From contig NC_088779.1 of NCBI RefSeq assembly GCF_954871325.1, positions 21,454,846-21,518,845 on the forward strand: a stretch of DNA of 64,000 nucleotides. The letters are read 5' to 3'. Source of the DNA: Gordionus sp. m RMFG-2023. Its lineage: Eukaryota > Nematomorpha > Gordioida > Chordodea > Parachordodidae. Shown piece after piece: positions 1-12,074 of this stretch (its first letter is position 1; the number at the start of each line of letters is the position of its first letter). The position numbers and the translations under genes were made by a program. The notes below the pieces were generated by a model. That model saw nothing but the letters and a program-made list of their open reading frames with translations. It did no database searches and was not told the origin of the DNA.

Positions 1-350
1 AACATATTCAATGATAATTTACCTCTCATATTTCCTTAAATCAAAAGAACGAAATATTTTACGAGTATTTTTTTTTGCTTATATAATATGTGCGACCTTT
101 TTTGATATGATAAAAGATAACTTAGAAATTTTTAATCTCCTCTCTCCCATTCATTGTATTAAAGGGACATTTTGTGTCCTTTTTACTCCGATAAATTGAC
201 CTTCCTCCTTCCTTCCATAAATTTAGCAAAATTTAAAAAAAACACGGTTTAATTTTAACAAATATTACATGATTATCATAATATTCTGAACTATTAGAAT
301 ATTTATAGGATAAAAGAATTATATTATTTTACTGATTATCACCTTTTTTT

Positions 351-425
351 GCTCATAAATGGCATAAAGGTTTGGACATCTATTAGCGAAATCTCAGAGT
401 TTAGGCAATATTTTTCTAGCTTAAT
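351..425. repeat. Fragment of foldback MITE family
   Basis: Contains the family's internal core, GCTCATAAATGGCATAAAGG followed by a TTTGGACATCTATTAGCGAA stretch. The same core is found with small changes near 31.9, 43.3, 55.2 and 61.0 kb. The terminal TGTTGTTAAACGG repeat is not visible here, so this is a partial copy. Confidence 0.55.
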
Positions 426-1075
426 AGATGGTTTTCATACCATAAATAATCAAATCAATGTTTTATTTAACTTTGCGGGTAAAATAAATTCATTGCATCT
501 ATAAGACATATTAGAAGCATATTAAACAATAATAATATTAGCTACTTATAAGAGTATCAGTTGTGACTACGCGTCGAGGTCATCAATCTTTTTAAAAGCT
601 AAAAAGGTTTCAGCGGATATCTGATGAGAATAAATTGCTCATATTAACTGATAACAAGAGTATATCAAACACAACTGTGTAATAACCAGGTTCACTAAAA
701 TTCTAAATTATATTCCCACTAGTGACTGTCATTTGACGATAAATAATATACATTGCCAGATGGTTGTGACATCATTGAAAAAAAATCATATTTTTTAAAT
801 TTTACCACTCAAAGAATATCCGGTATAATAGAAAGGATTTTTTATTAAATGCTATTAAAAAAGGAATTTCCTAGATTATTGTTTATTAATTTAAAATGTT
901 TACAAATTAAAATAACATGTTTTTGTTTTTTTTTCTAAATTAGTTTAAAAATATTCAGGCCATGTTAATTTTGATTATTTTATGTGCTTATTTATTTTAA
1001 AACTCAGTTCATGGAATTATTTCTAAAATTTTTTAGCAATTAAATTATTTAGTAGATAAAAAAAAATAGAAAATT

Positions 1076-1092
1076 GGGAGGGTGGGGGGGGG
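1076..1092 (+). other. Guanine run, potential G-quadruplex
   Basis: Runs of 3, 3 and 9 guanines separated by single bases in DNA that is otherwise very AT-rich. The spacing fits an intramolecular quadruplex if the nine-base run supplies two strands. No gene is adjacent. Confidence 0.4.
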
Positions 1093-3264
1093 ATCCCTAG
1101 CAAAATTAAAATTTGTAATTTTCGCACTCTTCAAAATTTTGACCCATCTCTAGCCCACAATAATACTTTGATATAATGTTATTGAAGTATATATTTCATA
1201 TTTATAAATCATACTATTTTTAGGATTACGATTTCATAATCATAACAGGAAAATTTCAGGATCAACTAAAAATAAAGGTAAATTTTTGATTCATTACCCA
1301 TAAATCGCCCTAATAAATATAATATTAACCCTACCAATATATTTTCCCTTTTAACCTTACTTTTACCTTAATCTCGTTCAAAAGATTGGTTTCAGAATCT
1401 TTAAGGGGGATAATAAATAAAATCATACTTGTCTAATTTGAAAAATGTATTGTATGTAAGTTTAATATCATAGAAATCTTAGTTTTTCATTTCAATAAAA
1501 CTTAACCGATTTTTAAAAAAGGTCTACGACAAAACTATAGTCAAGCAAATATTACCCAAACTTAAAAATTTTGTCAAAAGGGCCATGCTTCTAGGCTATA
1601 GTCGTTTTTTTAATATTGGCAAAATCGAGCTTTCTAAAGACACTAGAATCCTACATATAAAAGAAATAAATATAAAAAAATTATAAGTTCACCATTTCAA
1701 AAGCATTTCTTCATTTTTTAAATAAAATTAGTGTCTTCAGGGGAATTTTTGTCTTATTTCCATACCTGAGAGTGTGTCCTGATTCGATTTATTTTGATAC
1801 TTTTATTGGTTTGTTTTAAATGTTTTGTGGCATTTTTTTGTTCTTCTATTACTTTTTAATAGTTATAAGTCCAACCAGAACACATATAATACTTATTTAT
1901 TCACATCAATATCAATTTTAGAGTAAATGTTAAATTGTTATCACTCTCATGTGTACTTGGCTAAATCATTAAGCATTTGCAGGAAAAAAAATCATCTTAT
2001 GAACTTTTTTAAAAATGTATTTCCACAATTTTACTAAATAAATAATTTTCCTTTATATACATATAATAATAAATAAAATGAATATACAAAAAAAATATGT
2101 ATAATATTAATCGTTTGTTTAATGTTCATCTTCAGTCAGTCCTGGACAATTACTTTCCATATCATCAAAATCTATTTATAAATACACTTTTTAAAAACTT
2201 CATATAAAATATCATACGATTATATTTAACTCCACACCAAAAGCAATAATTGTAAGTGGTTCTCATGTAGGCTATAATATTTTCAAACTTTTTTTCCTAA
2301 AAAACAAAATATTAAAGTATGTAAAAATTTAAATTGTGATTACTAAATTCAATTTAAAAATATATTTTGATTTTTTTAAAATTTTTTTAAATATTATATT
2401 CTTTTTTAACTATGTAACTTGAATACATATATTCCAAATCATTTGTATTTTGGAGTAATAGTAGCTAAAATTATATAAATTTCTAAAACCATAGATTCTA
2501 TGGTGAGTTCTTCTTCTGATTCTTGGTCATCAATTTCACTATCGGTAAATCTTTCTTTGTCATATAATTCATCAAAATCATCATTAGATTCTTTGATAGG
2601 TTGTGTTAGATTACCATTAATATTATTTGGTACTGTTATATCTTGATCTAATTGCTAATATTATATTGATATAATAATTGCTCACATTAAATCAAATAAA
2701 ATAACTATAATTTAAATTATCTAACTATCTCAAAACAAGCAATTTTTTCCTATAACAGCTTGAAGAAACAAAAATCAGTGTAAAACTACCAGCAATTCAT
2801 TTTATATAATTCATATCTAAAGAAATTTAATATGAAAAAATTAAGAGCTACCTTAAAGTAAAGTTGTTAATAATGCTGTTACTTTTTTACAAGAAAAAGA
2901 ACGCCAAACGTTACTTCAAATTTTTCTTAAAAAATATGGAATAAACATACTTTATTGTAATATAAAATTACTTATTTATTTTTAAAAATTTAAACGGAGT
3001 TTTTAATTCCCAAACACCAAATTGTTTCATTTTTATTTTTCAGTTAAGATAGATCAGAGACCTGCAGAGGCACCATTTGCACGGCCCGGCCCGGTTTTAA
3101 ATTTTTTAGGCCCGGCCCAGCCCGGATATTTTTTAAAAAAAAATTTCAGGCCCAGCTCGGAATTTTTTAAAATTATATTCGACCTGGTATATACAAAAAT
3201 TCACCTATGAGGTATTTTACCATATTTTTCAGCGAGTATTATCGCTTATTATTTAAAAAATACA

Positions 3265-3600
3265 TGAAAAAAGTTAATATTTTGAGAATATTATATTGAA
3301 TTTATAAAAATTATAAAACTATTTATAAAAATGGATATTTTGAGCATATACTATATTTTTTGCATTTATAAAAATAAAACTAATATTCATAAAAATGGTA
3401 ATAATATTTTGAGCATATACTATATTTTATATTGCATTTAAAAAAAATAAAACTAATATTTAATTTATAAAAATGGAAAATATTTTGAGAATATAATATA
3501 TTGTATTTAATTTACTATTTAATTTATAAAATAAAAATAAATCGCTATTTAAAAAAATGCATGTATAATAAATAGTATTTTGAAAATATAATCTAATTGC
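3265..3600. repeat. Diverged short tandem repeats inside hAT element
   Basis: Three or more diverged units of roughly 75-100 bp, each containing a variant of ATATTTTGAGCATATACTAT followed by a TTATAAAAATGG-like segment. They sit between the left terminus and the BED ORF. Nothing coding is seen here. Confidence 0.5.
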
Positions 3601-3639
3601 ACAATATTAATATAATTTATTTTATAATTTTTAAATATT

Positions 3640-3927
3640 TTATATTACATTTATAGGTTGGTTTTTTAGGTGTAAATTTTTTTTATTAATTTTCATGGAT
3701 TTACCATCACATTTATGTCTTTTTAGATGTGATGTACCATGTTTATAATTATAAGATAATATACTTGAACAATTCTTACATTGTACGTAGCCAATGTTTT
3801 TTTTATTTTCATCTATGATGATGTTAAATTTAGCCCATATTTCAGATTTTAAATTATTATTTGTATTTCTAAAAGAATAAATATTATTTTTAATTTTATT
3901 AATTATATCATTAGTATTTTGTGCCAT
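3640..3927 (-). CDS. BED zinc finger N-terminal fragment of hAT transposase
   Basis: A 95-codon frame starting at an ATG. Residues about 28-73 fit a BED finger: Trp31 in the SEIWAKF segment, Cys50 and Cys53 in CKNC, then the closing GTSHLKRHKC segment with His67, His71 and Cys73. BED fingers bind DNA and sit at the N-terminus of hAT transposases, where they recognise terminal or subterminal repeats. The frame ends soon after the finger, so this is either the first exon of a transposase or a truncated protein. Its place inside an element with 8 bp target duplications supports the hAT call. A host BED-finger gene is unlikely. Confidence 0.65.
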   Translation of the reverse strand: MAQNTNDIINKIKNNIYSFRNTNNNLKSEIWAKFNIIIDENKKNIGYVQCKNCSSILSYNYKHGTSHLKRHKCDGKSMKINKKNLHLKNQPINVI

Positions 3928-4115
3928 GATATTCCTTTATTTGATTGTTTTGGTAAATATTCTAAAAATTTAGATATGAATTATAAAAAATATATTATTA
4001 ATACTTGAATATTGGGGCTTATTTAAGATATTCCTTTATTTGATTGTTTTGGTAAAATATGTTGTAAAAATTTAGATATGAATTATAAAAAAATATATTA
4101 ATACTTTGAATAAAT
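3928..4115. repeat. 99 bp tandem duplication inside hAT element
   Basis: The segment beginning GATATTCCTTTATTTGATTG occurs at 3,928 and again at 4,027, with near-identical sequence following in both. It lies directly upstream of the BED-finger ORF. It may be a duplicated promoter or subterminal region of the transposon, or plain replication slippage. Confidence 0.75.
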
Positions 4116-4378
4116 TTGCAGGAAATTAATAATTAGATCGATCTGTGGGTGTTAGGTGTGTTAACCATTACCCAATATTATATTAATCATAACTATAATA
4201 TAATATAATGTTATAACCATTAACTCATAATGTAAAAATTTTTATAAAAAATATTAAGGCCCGACCCGGGTTTAACAATCTTAGGCCCGGCCCGGATATA
4301 TTTAAAAAAAATTTTTTTAGGCCCGGCCCTGGCCCGGGCCGGGGCTTAGGGCCGGGCCTGCAGGTCTCTGAGATAGAT

Positions 4379-5271
4379 AATTAATGAATCAATCAATGTA
4401 TATAAATTTATATCCTTTATTATAATTTATTTTTATAAAGATTGTTATGTTAATTGTAAATTTTCTTCAGATGAAGAGTAAAGCCTGCCTTTACTCCAAT
4501 AACCAATAACGTAAACTAAGGGTAAAAAGTTTACACTTTGTAAATGTAAATTGTGTCCCAACTCAAATATTTTAACCTTAATTGTGGAATAAACATGGAC
4601 TTCCTCCAAACTGTGCAGCCATTAAGGAAAAAATGAAATATCTGATTTAACTAGCTATAAGATGAAACTCTTTCTATAACTCCGAATAATTAATATAGTC
4701 TTATTAGGGAGAATGACCAGAAATTTAACTAATCTTGTGATAAATCACAATTACAGAGATTTTAAGATGACTAGTAGTTCATTGATGAATATTATGATTT
4801 TATAGGTTATGGAACCTATTTTTACGGTTCTTTCGATTTTAGAGAGAAGAAAAAATGAATTTAGAAAATCTCAATACCATGATAATTATTATAATATTTA
4901 AAAAATGGCTTTAACTAATTTAATTTTTTAAGCCACTCATTAATGCAATTCTGCAAGACAAAGATAAAAGGTATAAAGTTGAAGTATTGTTCATAATTTA
5001 TATTTTGATAATATTTAATTTCAATTGAATATATATTATCAGCAATAATCAAATCAGATTGGCCCTCGTAAAATTAGATATTAGAAGGAAGGAAGCTAGA
5101 ACTTATTTCTTGTTTAAGAAAAAATAATGACAAAGAAAAGACAAACTTGATTCCTTTAAAAAATAACATGTACAGATTTCTAATAAAGATATTTAAAAAA
5201 ATTAAATGAGAATGAAGATTCTTTTGACGATGAACTAAGCTTTTTTCAAAATAAATTCTTTAATAAATTTC
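4379..5271. other. Gene-free AT-rich spacer between two hAT elements
   Basis: No open frame with domain similarity and no clear terminal repeats were seen. The right edge is the TAAATTTC target site of the next element. Confidence 0.6.
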
Positions 5272-5926
5272 TAGGGCTGTGCCGATATTAAATATCGGAT
5301 CGGCAACGATATTTAGCTTTTTCCAAAAATATCGGATCGAGCCGATACCTGTAAAAAACCAATCCGATCGTTTTACTTATTTTTTTGTTATTTTATGTAT
5401 ATTTATTTTACATTAATAATATTTTCTAAATAATTTTTTTTTAAATGCAAATGCACAACACCTCTTAAATTTTATTTATTCTTTAAAATAGATTTATAGT
5501 ATTTTAATTTTTTTTATAAAAATAGAAAGGAAACACCCAAAGTTTTATTTATTTTAAATCTTTTTAAATAATACAACCAATTTTATTATTAATACTTTAA
5601 ATAAAAAGAATTTTTTTAAATATGGTATTTGAATTTATTTTACAAAAGGCAAAGATAATTTTGCAAAATTCGTTATTTGCGGAATTCTAATTTGACGGGG
5701 AGGAATAATAAAAATTTTATTTAATACTATTAATATCCGTAAACTTTTTTTAATTATTGTAGAAATAAAAAAATTAAATGCATAATTCGATTTTTTGCAT
5801 AAATAATATTGATTTCTTAATTACATATGGTTCAAATCAGGGTAGTGAAAAGCAATATAAATATCGGATCGGTTTTGAACACATATCGGATAGGAGGTGA
5901 AAAATATGTGGATCGGCACAACCCTA
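5272..5926. mobile_element. Non-autonomous hAT-like element with ATCGG-rich ends
   Basis: The left end reads TAGGGCTGTGCCGATA and the right end ATCGGCACAACCCTA, imperfect inverted repeats of about 15 bp. An exact 8 bp duplication TAAATTTC flanks the element (5,264-5,271 and 5,927-5,934). Subterminal ATATCGGATCGG motifs recur at both ends and resemble those in the larger element at 58,785-61,294. No transposase frame is present, so it probably depends on a full-length relative. Confidence 0.85.
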
Positions 5927-5934
5927 TAAATTTC

Positions 5935-7557
5935 CCCTATTAAAATTTTTATTTATCTAATATAATACAACCCTCCCATTCTCTGTGCCAGTTGAATGCG
6001 TGTTTAGCACAGCGAAAGCTCAATTGAGCACTAAGCACTTTTGTTTATCTGATCAAAATTTTAAAAATTATAACAAACATATATATTATTTGTCTATTAT
6101 TTTATTTATAAATTATACATAGGAAAAAATTTTTATAAAAAGATACCTTATATATATTATTTTTCCATAATTTTATTTATATTATATAGGGAAATTTTTT
6201 TTGTATATAATATTTAATTTTTTAAGTAATGAGTAACCTATTACTTTTTTGAATAGCCAGTAATGGGTGTTCCTTTTTTCACAAAGCGATTAACAGTAAA
6301 TCTTTCCTTTTTTCAGATGTAATGACATTTCTTTTAGTAGCATATAGCACTACTAATTATTCTTTATTAATAGTGAGCAATATCTCTAACTTTAAATATT
6401 TTATTCAGCTAAAGTGAAATCTAGTTTTTAGAAGGCTATTACCTCAGCCTCTGGGTATTTTTTGTAAATATAGTGCAACTTTGAAGAAAACAGAAATAAT
6501 TAAATTAAATCATGTCTTCAATTACATATTTTCTTCAGCAAACTCTGTAGAATATGCCAAATAAGCTCATCTATACCCAACCAAATTATTAAATTATATC
6601 ATGGATTCAAATCATAACAAATATTGGAAAAAAACAACGGTTACAGCATTTATGGTTCATAAAATATAATAACATTTCAGTTTGAACCTTTTCACATACA
6701 AGGGTATTGGAGTTATTTTAATTTTATCACTATTCCCTAACAAATAATATTGTTCTGAAGATGCATTTCAGTCAAATTATATATATAAGGAAAGGAATAA
6801 ATTTTATGATGAAAACATTTCTATATGCTCAGTTGGCTAGCTGACATTAAATAACAAATAAAAATGAAAACTGATTATTAATCATCTTCAAAGAATTAAA
6901 ATACCAAAAGGTTCAAAGGCATTTTTAGAGGTTTAGTTTAGGTTTGGCAACAAATTTTTTAGGGGTTCAGATTCAGTATAACAGTTCAGTTCAGATTCCT
7001 GAAATGTAGAAAATAACTCTGGGTGAGAGTCATGTTATATACATGCTAATGAAATAAATTCCCCTAATATTTTTTAACCCTCCTGCCTAGCTAGAAAAAA
7101 AAAAGTTTTTTTTCCATAGGGATTTATATTCAGCTTAGTATTCTGATAGCAGAAGTTCTGGTAACTCCAATCAAGTATGAAAACAAGAATAAGCAGAAAT
7201 GTACGGATACTGATTAGCCAACATTTTTAATTTTAACCTATACCAGTGGCCAATACTTAAAATGTGATAAATAACTTTTATAAATTAATAAAAAGTCTGG
7301 CTTATTTTTAAATTTGCAAAAAACCCCATAAAATATTTTCAAGCTGATAAAAAATAATAATAAAGAAGATGCTGTTAATCCATATATCTCTTTTGATATA
7401 ATAAATTAATTCTAAAAAATATGAGATTATTAAATTATATCATTCAATAAATAAATATTCTATTTTATTAGTAAGAGATAGTGGGGGTATCAGTGCATCT
7501 CTAATAAAATGGGAATCCTTCCTTATATTCATTTATAAGAATAATGATATTAATTCT
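5935..7557. other. Gene-free stretch downstream of GPATCH11
   Basis: No further GPATCH11 exon could be identified here in the minus-strand direction, although a C-terminal exon would be expected here if the protein were full length. Otherwise only A/T-rich sequence without clear repeats. Confidence 0.5.
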
Positions 7558-8167
7558 TTAAAATATTACAGTATCTTCTTCTAGATTATTGCAAATTCTT
7601 TTAGATTTTTCCAGTAATGTTTTCAATTTTTTATATGCTAGTTTTTCTTTTGATGATTGTATATATTCATTTACAAGGTTTTTGTTTTCAATTAAATCTA
7701 ATTTTAGTTTTTTGGATTGTAAAGCCTTATATTTTATTAACATGTCATTTGCATGCCCAATACCTTTCCTATCACTTTTAATAGAGAATGATATGGGTTC
7801 AATATTCGATTTATCTATAAGGTTATTTGATAAATGTATTGATAATAAAAAATAAACTTTTTTTCCCAATTCCATCATCTGGTCTATAGCCCATTTTTGA
7901 AAGTAGTTTAAATCCAATATTTTCACTGGATAATGGTATTTTTAAATAATGATCTCGATTAATTGATTCCATATTTCCTAAATTTTTTATTTTCAAATCA
8001 GTCTCTTTTTTTCTTTTTGTAATTATACACTGCCGCTTCTGTTGCTTATTTAACAAACCAGGCCTAATTGACTCTCTTTAATAATTAAAATATTATTTAG
8101 ACATCATGAGATTATTTTACGTATTTAAAAGAAAAGTCTCAGACATATAATCATCTTCCTCCTCCAT
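7558..8167 (-). CDS. GPATCH11: G-patch domain protein 11 (GPATCH11/CCDC75-like)
   Basis: Three exons on the minus strand: 8,167-8,121, 8,063-7,858 and 7,814-7,558. All junctions are GT-AG, phases match, and they give 169 residues. The ATG at 8,167 starts MEEEDDYMSETFLLN, close to the MAEEEDYMSDVFIN start of vertebrate GPATCH11. Exon 2 opens with a PGL motif after the first intron, matching the family's RPGL segment. The G-patch follows: IGFKLLSKMGYRPDDGIGKK, then EPISFSIKSDRKGIGH. A Lys/Glu-rich helix with SKRICNNLEED corresponds to vertebrate SQRACQQLD. The family's C-terminal region (DUF4187, with AWYWL and a CxxC zinc motif) is absent: the frame ends nine codons after the last recognisable block. 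A GTAATA donor-like sequence before the stop could lead to an unseen exon. The second intron is only 43 bp. GPATCH11 is nuclear and linked to splicing and kinetochores in vertebrates; the role here is inferred from family membership. Confidence 0.88.
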
Positions 8168-10834
8168 CGCAAACCAAAAGCTTAGAAAAAAGTTTCGACC
8201 TAACCTTTATAAGGTTTTGACTATTTTTGAGAGAATGCAAGACATCAGTCATTATATAACAATTTTATAAATAAACCCAAGTTAGCAAGATCTTCCTTAT
8301 TATATATTATTCATGAATAAAAAAATCTTTAGTATAAATTTAATCCTGAAATATATCTAGCATTGTTTTAGCTTTATAATAACACCTGGTTCGAAGTGGA
8401 AATGAATCCAGGTCATGCTGGCTAAGTTTCCTCATCTAAGGTCTTAGCATTTATGAAACCTGCATGATGGAAAGTACGCAAAATTTTTTTGTATGAGAAG
8501 TTTGGGGAAACGCGGCCATTCCCCATATATAAAGTATATAGTATCTACACCAAATTTTTAATTTATTTATAGTTCTTACTATAAAGCTTAATTTGTAATA
8601 TATATTTTTTACATACATAATTTTCACCTTTTTAGAAATTTTTTTATACTATATTATTATTTATTCTAATTTTTTTCCTCTTTAATTTATACATAATTTT
8701 CACCTTTTTAGAAATTTTTTTATACTATATTATTATTTATTCTAATTTTTTTCCTCTTTAATTTATAAATAATTGTTCATTCATTTAATAATAGGGTTAC
8801 TTAATAATTAAAACTTTGATTATATAGATCTCTCGGTTCTTAATTAATCGATATTACTTAAAATTATACGAATATAAAAGTGACTCAATCGCATTTATCC
8901 TATAATTATCACTTAAAGATTTGCTTTTATACAATAATATTTAATATTTTTCAAGAATATATTTAAAGTGGATTATTGCAATTAGGAATATTGCATTTAA
9001 GTGACCAACATTGCAACAGTTTGAATTGTATTATTCAGAGTTGTTAAAGTATCCAGACATAAAAATCTGCTATCTGTATTTAGATACTATTTTAGAGGTA
9101 CCTATATCGGGTTTTAGATAGATATATTCTGATATACTTTTATTTAACGCCTTTAATATTAAAAATATTTGAATGCTATTCATTTTATTTCATGACATAA
9201 AATTTAAATAAATGTTAAAAAGATAAGACTAATGTGATGAAGAATATATATTTATATTTCTTTATAACCTATATATTAAAACTTATATGCAAAATATTAA
9301 ATCTTATGTAAATATATATATAAATATTCATTAAATATAAATTTTTTCTCCCCAATTTAAATCTATAGATATCAGTTCGAGATTACGAAAGATATTTTAT
9401 CATTTAAAGAAATATGACGCTTCTTAATTATAAAAAGCAATTAAGCAAACAAAATAGGGGTATTTACATTTTATTATTATTTTATATGGTGTTCGATTTG
9501 AATGAGAACAAAATATAAAAATATTGTTTATATATTTTTTGCCCTCATAAGTATGAAAAAATAGTATTCGTTTACAGATACATTTGTAATGTTTTTTTTT
9601 ATCAAGATCCATTTTAGACGAAGTATATGTATGTAAATTCATTTAAAAAGAATCTTTTAACAACTCTGGAATTATTTAGGTCGTGTAGTATTCAAATAAA
9701 ATATTAACTTTATATTGAATATCTTGTAATTCTTTATATTCATATTTTATTGATTAATGACCTTATTTTATACAAAACAGATTTTTTTTTTATAAAAATT
9801 ATTTTACGATTTTAATTTATATTATTGAAGATACATAATATATATTACATTTTTATAAAAATGGACATAAAATTTAATAAAATATTATAATAAAATCTTT
9901 TCTAAATTATTATACTTATAAAGAGGAGTAAAGAGTTATGAAAGCTCTATCATCTTTTAAACAAAATTCGAAAGGGATAGAGGGGTAGTTTTTATTTGAA
10001 TTACCTTTTTTGCTAATTTTTATTTTGGAAAGGAAATGGAGAAATAGTCTCTGCTCTGTTTCACATATACAACTCGAAAATAAAAAATTTTTGGTATATA
10101 TACAAGGATTTATGCATATATCTATTTCATAAAAACACATTTATAAACCAATCATAATTATTTATCCTGTATAGTGCTTTCAAATTAACGTCTTGTGAGA
10201 CTTAAAATAATATAGTAGAATTTGGTAAACGTTTTTTTGCGTTTGTAATATTGAAAATGCAAAATAGTCTGGTTTTTTAAGTTAATGTTATTTTTTTACA
10301 TACCACTTTAAAAAAATAAACTACTATATAGGTGTAATATAGGATTTAAGCTATACGATTCATATTTAAAGTGAGCTAATTTTGGTCGAGTACTAATCTC
10401 AATTTAAGATTTTGTGGTAATATTAGGAATTAATGTATATCTATGAAGAAAAATGTTTTTAAATTACCATTTTCAGTTTACTATTTTAGGTTTAATTAGC
10501 TATTTTGACTATACTAAATTTTATGTAATATTAAATGGCTATTATAGAGCTATATAATAAATTTAAAATAGATATTAGCATAATTATCTTTTGAGAAATC
10601 TAAAATAAAATGAAGTTTATTTTTGAATTTTGCCGTTTTTTAGAGAGCCATATATCAACAAGCTGATTTTAAAAGTACATTACTTTTCATAAGTGAGGGA
10701 GGGTACCTATTTAAAATACCCGTCTAGCATAAACCTATGCGCTCATGAATATAATAATTTTTTAATTAAATTTTCGGATTATCGCACTGTAAGCGAAAAC
10801 ATGTTTCATCCCACTAAGATAGGAAATTGTTTTA
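8168..10834. other. Gene-free stretch upstream of GPATCH11
   Basis: Should hold the GPATCH11 promoter immediately to the right of 8,167, but no TATA or other core element can be singled out in such AT-rich DNA. Contains one exact-looking 76 bp tandem duplication. Two open frames of 72-74 codons here are low-complexity translations without domains. Confidence 0.5.
8614..8765. repeat. 76 bp tandem duplication
   Basis: Two essentially identical head-to-tail units beginning TACATAATTTTCACC at 8,614 and 8,690. The near identity in non-coding DNA suggests a recent event, or an assembly duplication. Confidence 0.9.
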
Positions 10835-10839
10835 GAAAA

Positions 10840-11940
10840 GAGCATTAACATTTTCTATATCGTCTTAATAAGTTAAACATGATTATATATTATTTTTTAT
10901 AAATTTGAGCCATTTTAATAGGGGAGTGGTAGCATAGTTTGATCATAAAAAAATTTGATAATTTTAAGTTTTTAAAATTAATATTACCATTTTCTGAATC
11001 CCCTCGAAGAGCTAAAGATGATTCTGTATTCATTTTTTTTTAAATAAGAAGCATAATTACCTGAGATGCGTATTTTAGTCACCAGAAAGTTTTTTTTTTT
11101 GATAATTTATTTTTAAAAAATAACATTTTTTATATCTTCCTAATAAGCCAAACACGATTCTGAATTAATTTTTAAAAATTTGAGCCATTTCAATAGGGGA
11201 TATGTAGTTTGGTCCCAAAAATTTCAATAATTAAAATTTTTATTAAAAAAATGAAGATTACCATTTTCTGAATCCTCTCAAGCATTTAAATATGATTCTG
11301 CATTTATTTTTATAATTATCGAGGATGTGTATGGCTTTTTTGGGGGATGCCTATTTTATTCACCCAAGAAGTGTTTTTTTTTATATTTTACTAATTCACC
11401 AAAAAATTAAAAATAACATTTTCTATATTCATCTCAATAAACTTAATACAACTCTATATTAATTTTTTTAAAAAATAGTGCATTTATACTATACTAATTT
11501 AACAGTTTTTTAAAATACTAAAAATAACATTTTCTATATTATCCCAATAAGCTAAACACGATTTTATACTACACTTTTTTTAAATTTGAAAATAGGGGAT
11601 GTGTAGTTTATAGTTAAAAAATTTTTTAAAATTATTTTTAATATTTTCTGAATCCCCTCTAAGAGTTAAATATGATTCTATTATTTTTTATATTGGTCTT
11701 CATAATATAGGGGGTGCAAGTTTCATTGAAAAAAAGTGTTTGTACAAAAGCCCACTATTATAAAAATTTTAATTAAATTTTTTAAAAGAGCTAAACATAA
11801 TTCTGTTAGCAAATAATTAACAAGGATCTATATTTTAGTCATGCAATAAATTTTTTTTTAAATTTCATTAACTTATCAGTTTTTTTAAAATTAAAAAACA
11901 TTTTCTAAATCAACTAGCTAAGCTTAACATGGTTCTACAT
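10840..11940. repeat. Diverged tandem array, about 110-370 bp spacing
   Basis: The phrase AACATTTTCTATAT followed by a CCCAATAAGCTAAACACG-like segment recurs near 10,848, 11,122, 11,413, 11,523 and, more worn, 11,895. Each is usually followed by a GAGCCATTTTAATAGGGG block and an ATTACCATTTTCTGAATCC block. Uneven spacing shows deletions between old tandem units. No coding signal. Confidence 0.65.
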
Positions 11941-11946
11941 TAATAT

Positions 11947-12066
11947 CGAGACCTGCAGGTCTGGCCTGTATTTTAATTTTTTAAAATATACTGGGGTCAG
12001 GCCAGAAAAATTTTTAAAAAAATCTGGGCTGAACCAAACAAATGGTAGTACCTTTACAGGTCTTTG
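11947..12066. mobile_element. 120 bp hAT MITE
   Basis: Starts CGAGACCTGCAGG and ends TTTACAGGTCTTTG, degraded forms of the CAGAGACCTGCAG ends of the element at 3,055-4,370. An exact 8 bp duplication ATTAATAT flanks it (11,939-11,946; 12,067-12,074). Essentially two ends joined, with the GC-rich subterminal repeats largely decayed. Confidence 0.85.
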
Positions 12067-12074
12067 ATTAATAT

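Larger units (their letters stand above)
1..3046. other. Gene-free AT-rich stretch
   Basis: No exon with recognisable protein similarity was seen on either strand. The only structure noted is a fragment of the foldback MITE family near 351-425, a guanine-rich run at 1,076-1,092 and many A/T homopolymers. The short open frame near the left edge is hydrophobic AT-rich translation with no domain. Confidence 0.6.
3055..4370 (-). mobile_element. hAT transposon with BED-finger ORF
   Basis: A 1,316 bp element with perfect 13 bp terminal inverted repeats, CAGAGACCTGCAG at the left and its reverse complement at the right. It is flanked by an exact 8 bp duplication AGATAGAT (3,047-3,054 and 4,371-4,378), the hAT signature. 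Just inside both ends lie GGCCCGGCCC-type repeats in opposite orientation, in DNA that is otherwise A/T. The only coding trace is a BED zinc finger on the minus strand (3,640-3,927). No catalytic DDE region or dimerisation domain is visible, so this looks like an internally shortened copy. The exact target duplication and perfect ends suggest a fairly recent insertion. Smaller copies with the same ends lie at 11,947-12,066 and 40,178-40,404. Confidence 0.88.

Noticed and set aside
3055-3140. CpG island or promoter at GGCCCGGCC clusters
   Set aside because: The clusters lie inside inverted-repeat elements with 8 bp target duplications and recur across the window, so they are transposon ends.
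3022-3210. Plus-strand ORF with RPGP/GPAQP motifs
   Set aside because: The Pro/Gly-rich stretch is the translation of GGCCCGGCC repeats at a transposon end, not a protein.
7589-7855. Plus-strand ORF opposite GPATCH11
   Set aside because: Shadow frame of the minus-strand GPATCH11 exons, which have clear family similarity.
9424-10140. Two minus-strand ORFs of 72 and 74 codons
   Set aside because: Low-complexity Ile/Phe/Lys translation, no domain, no splice-linked neighbours.
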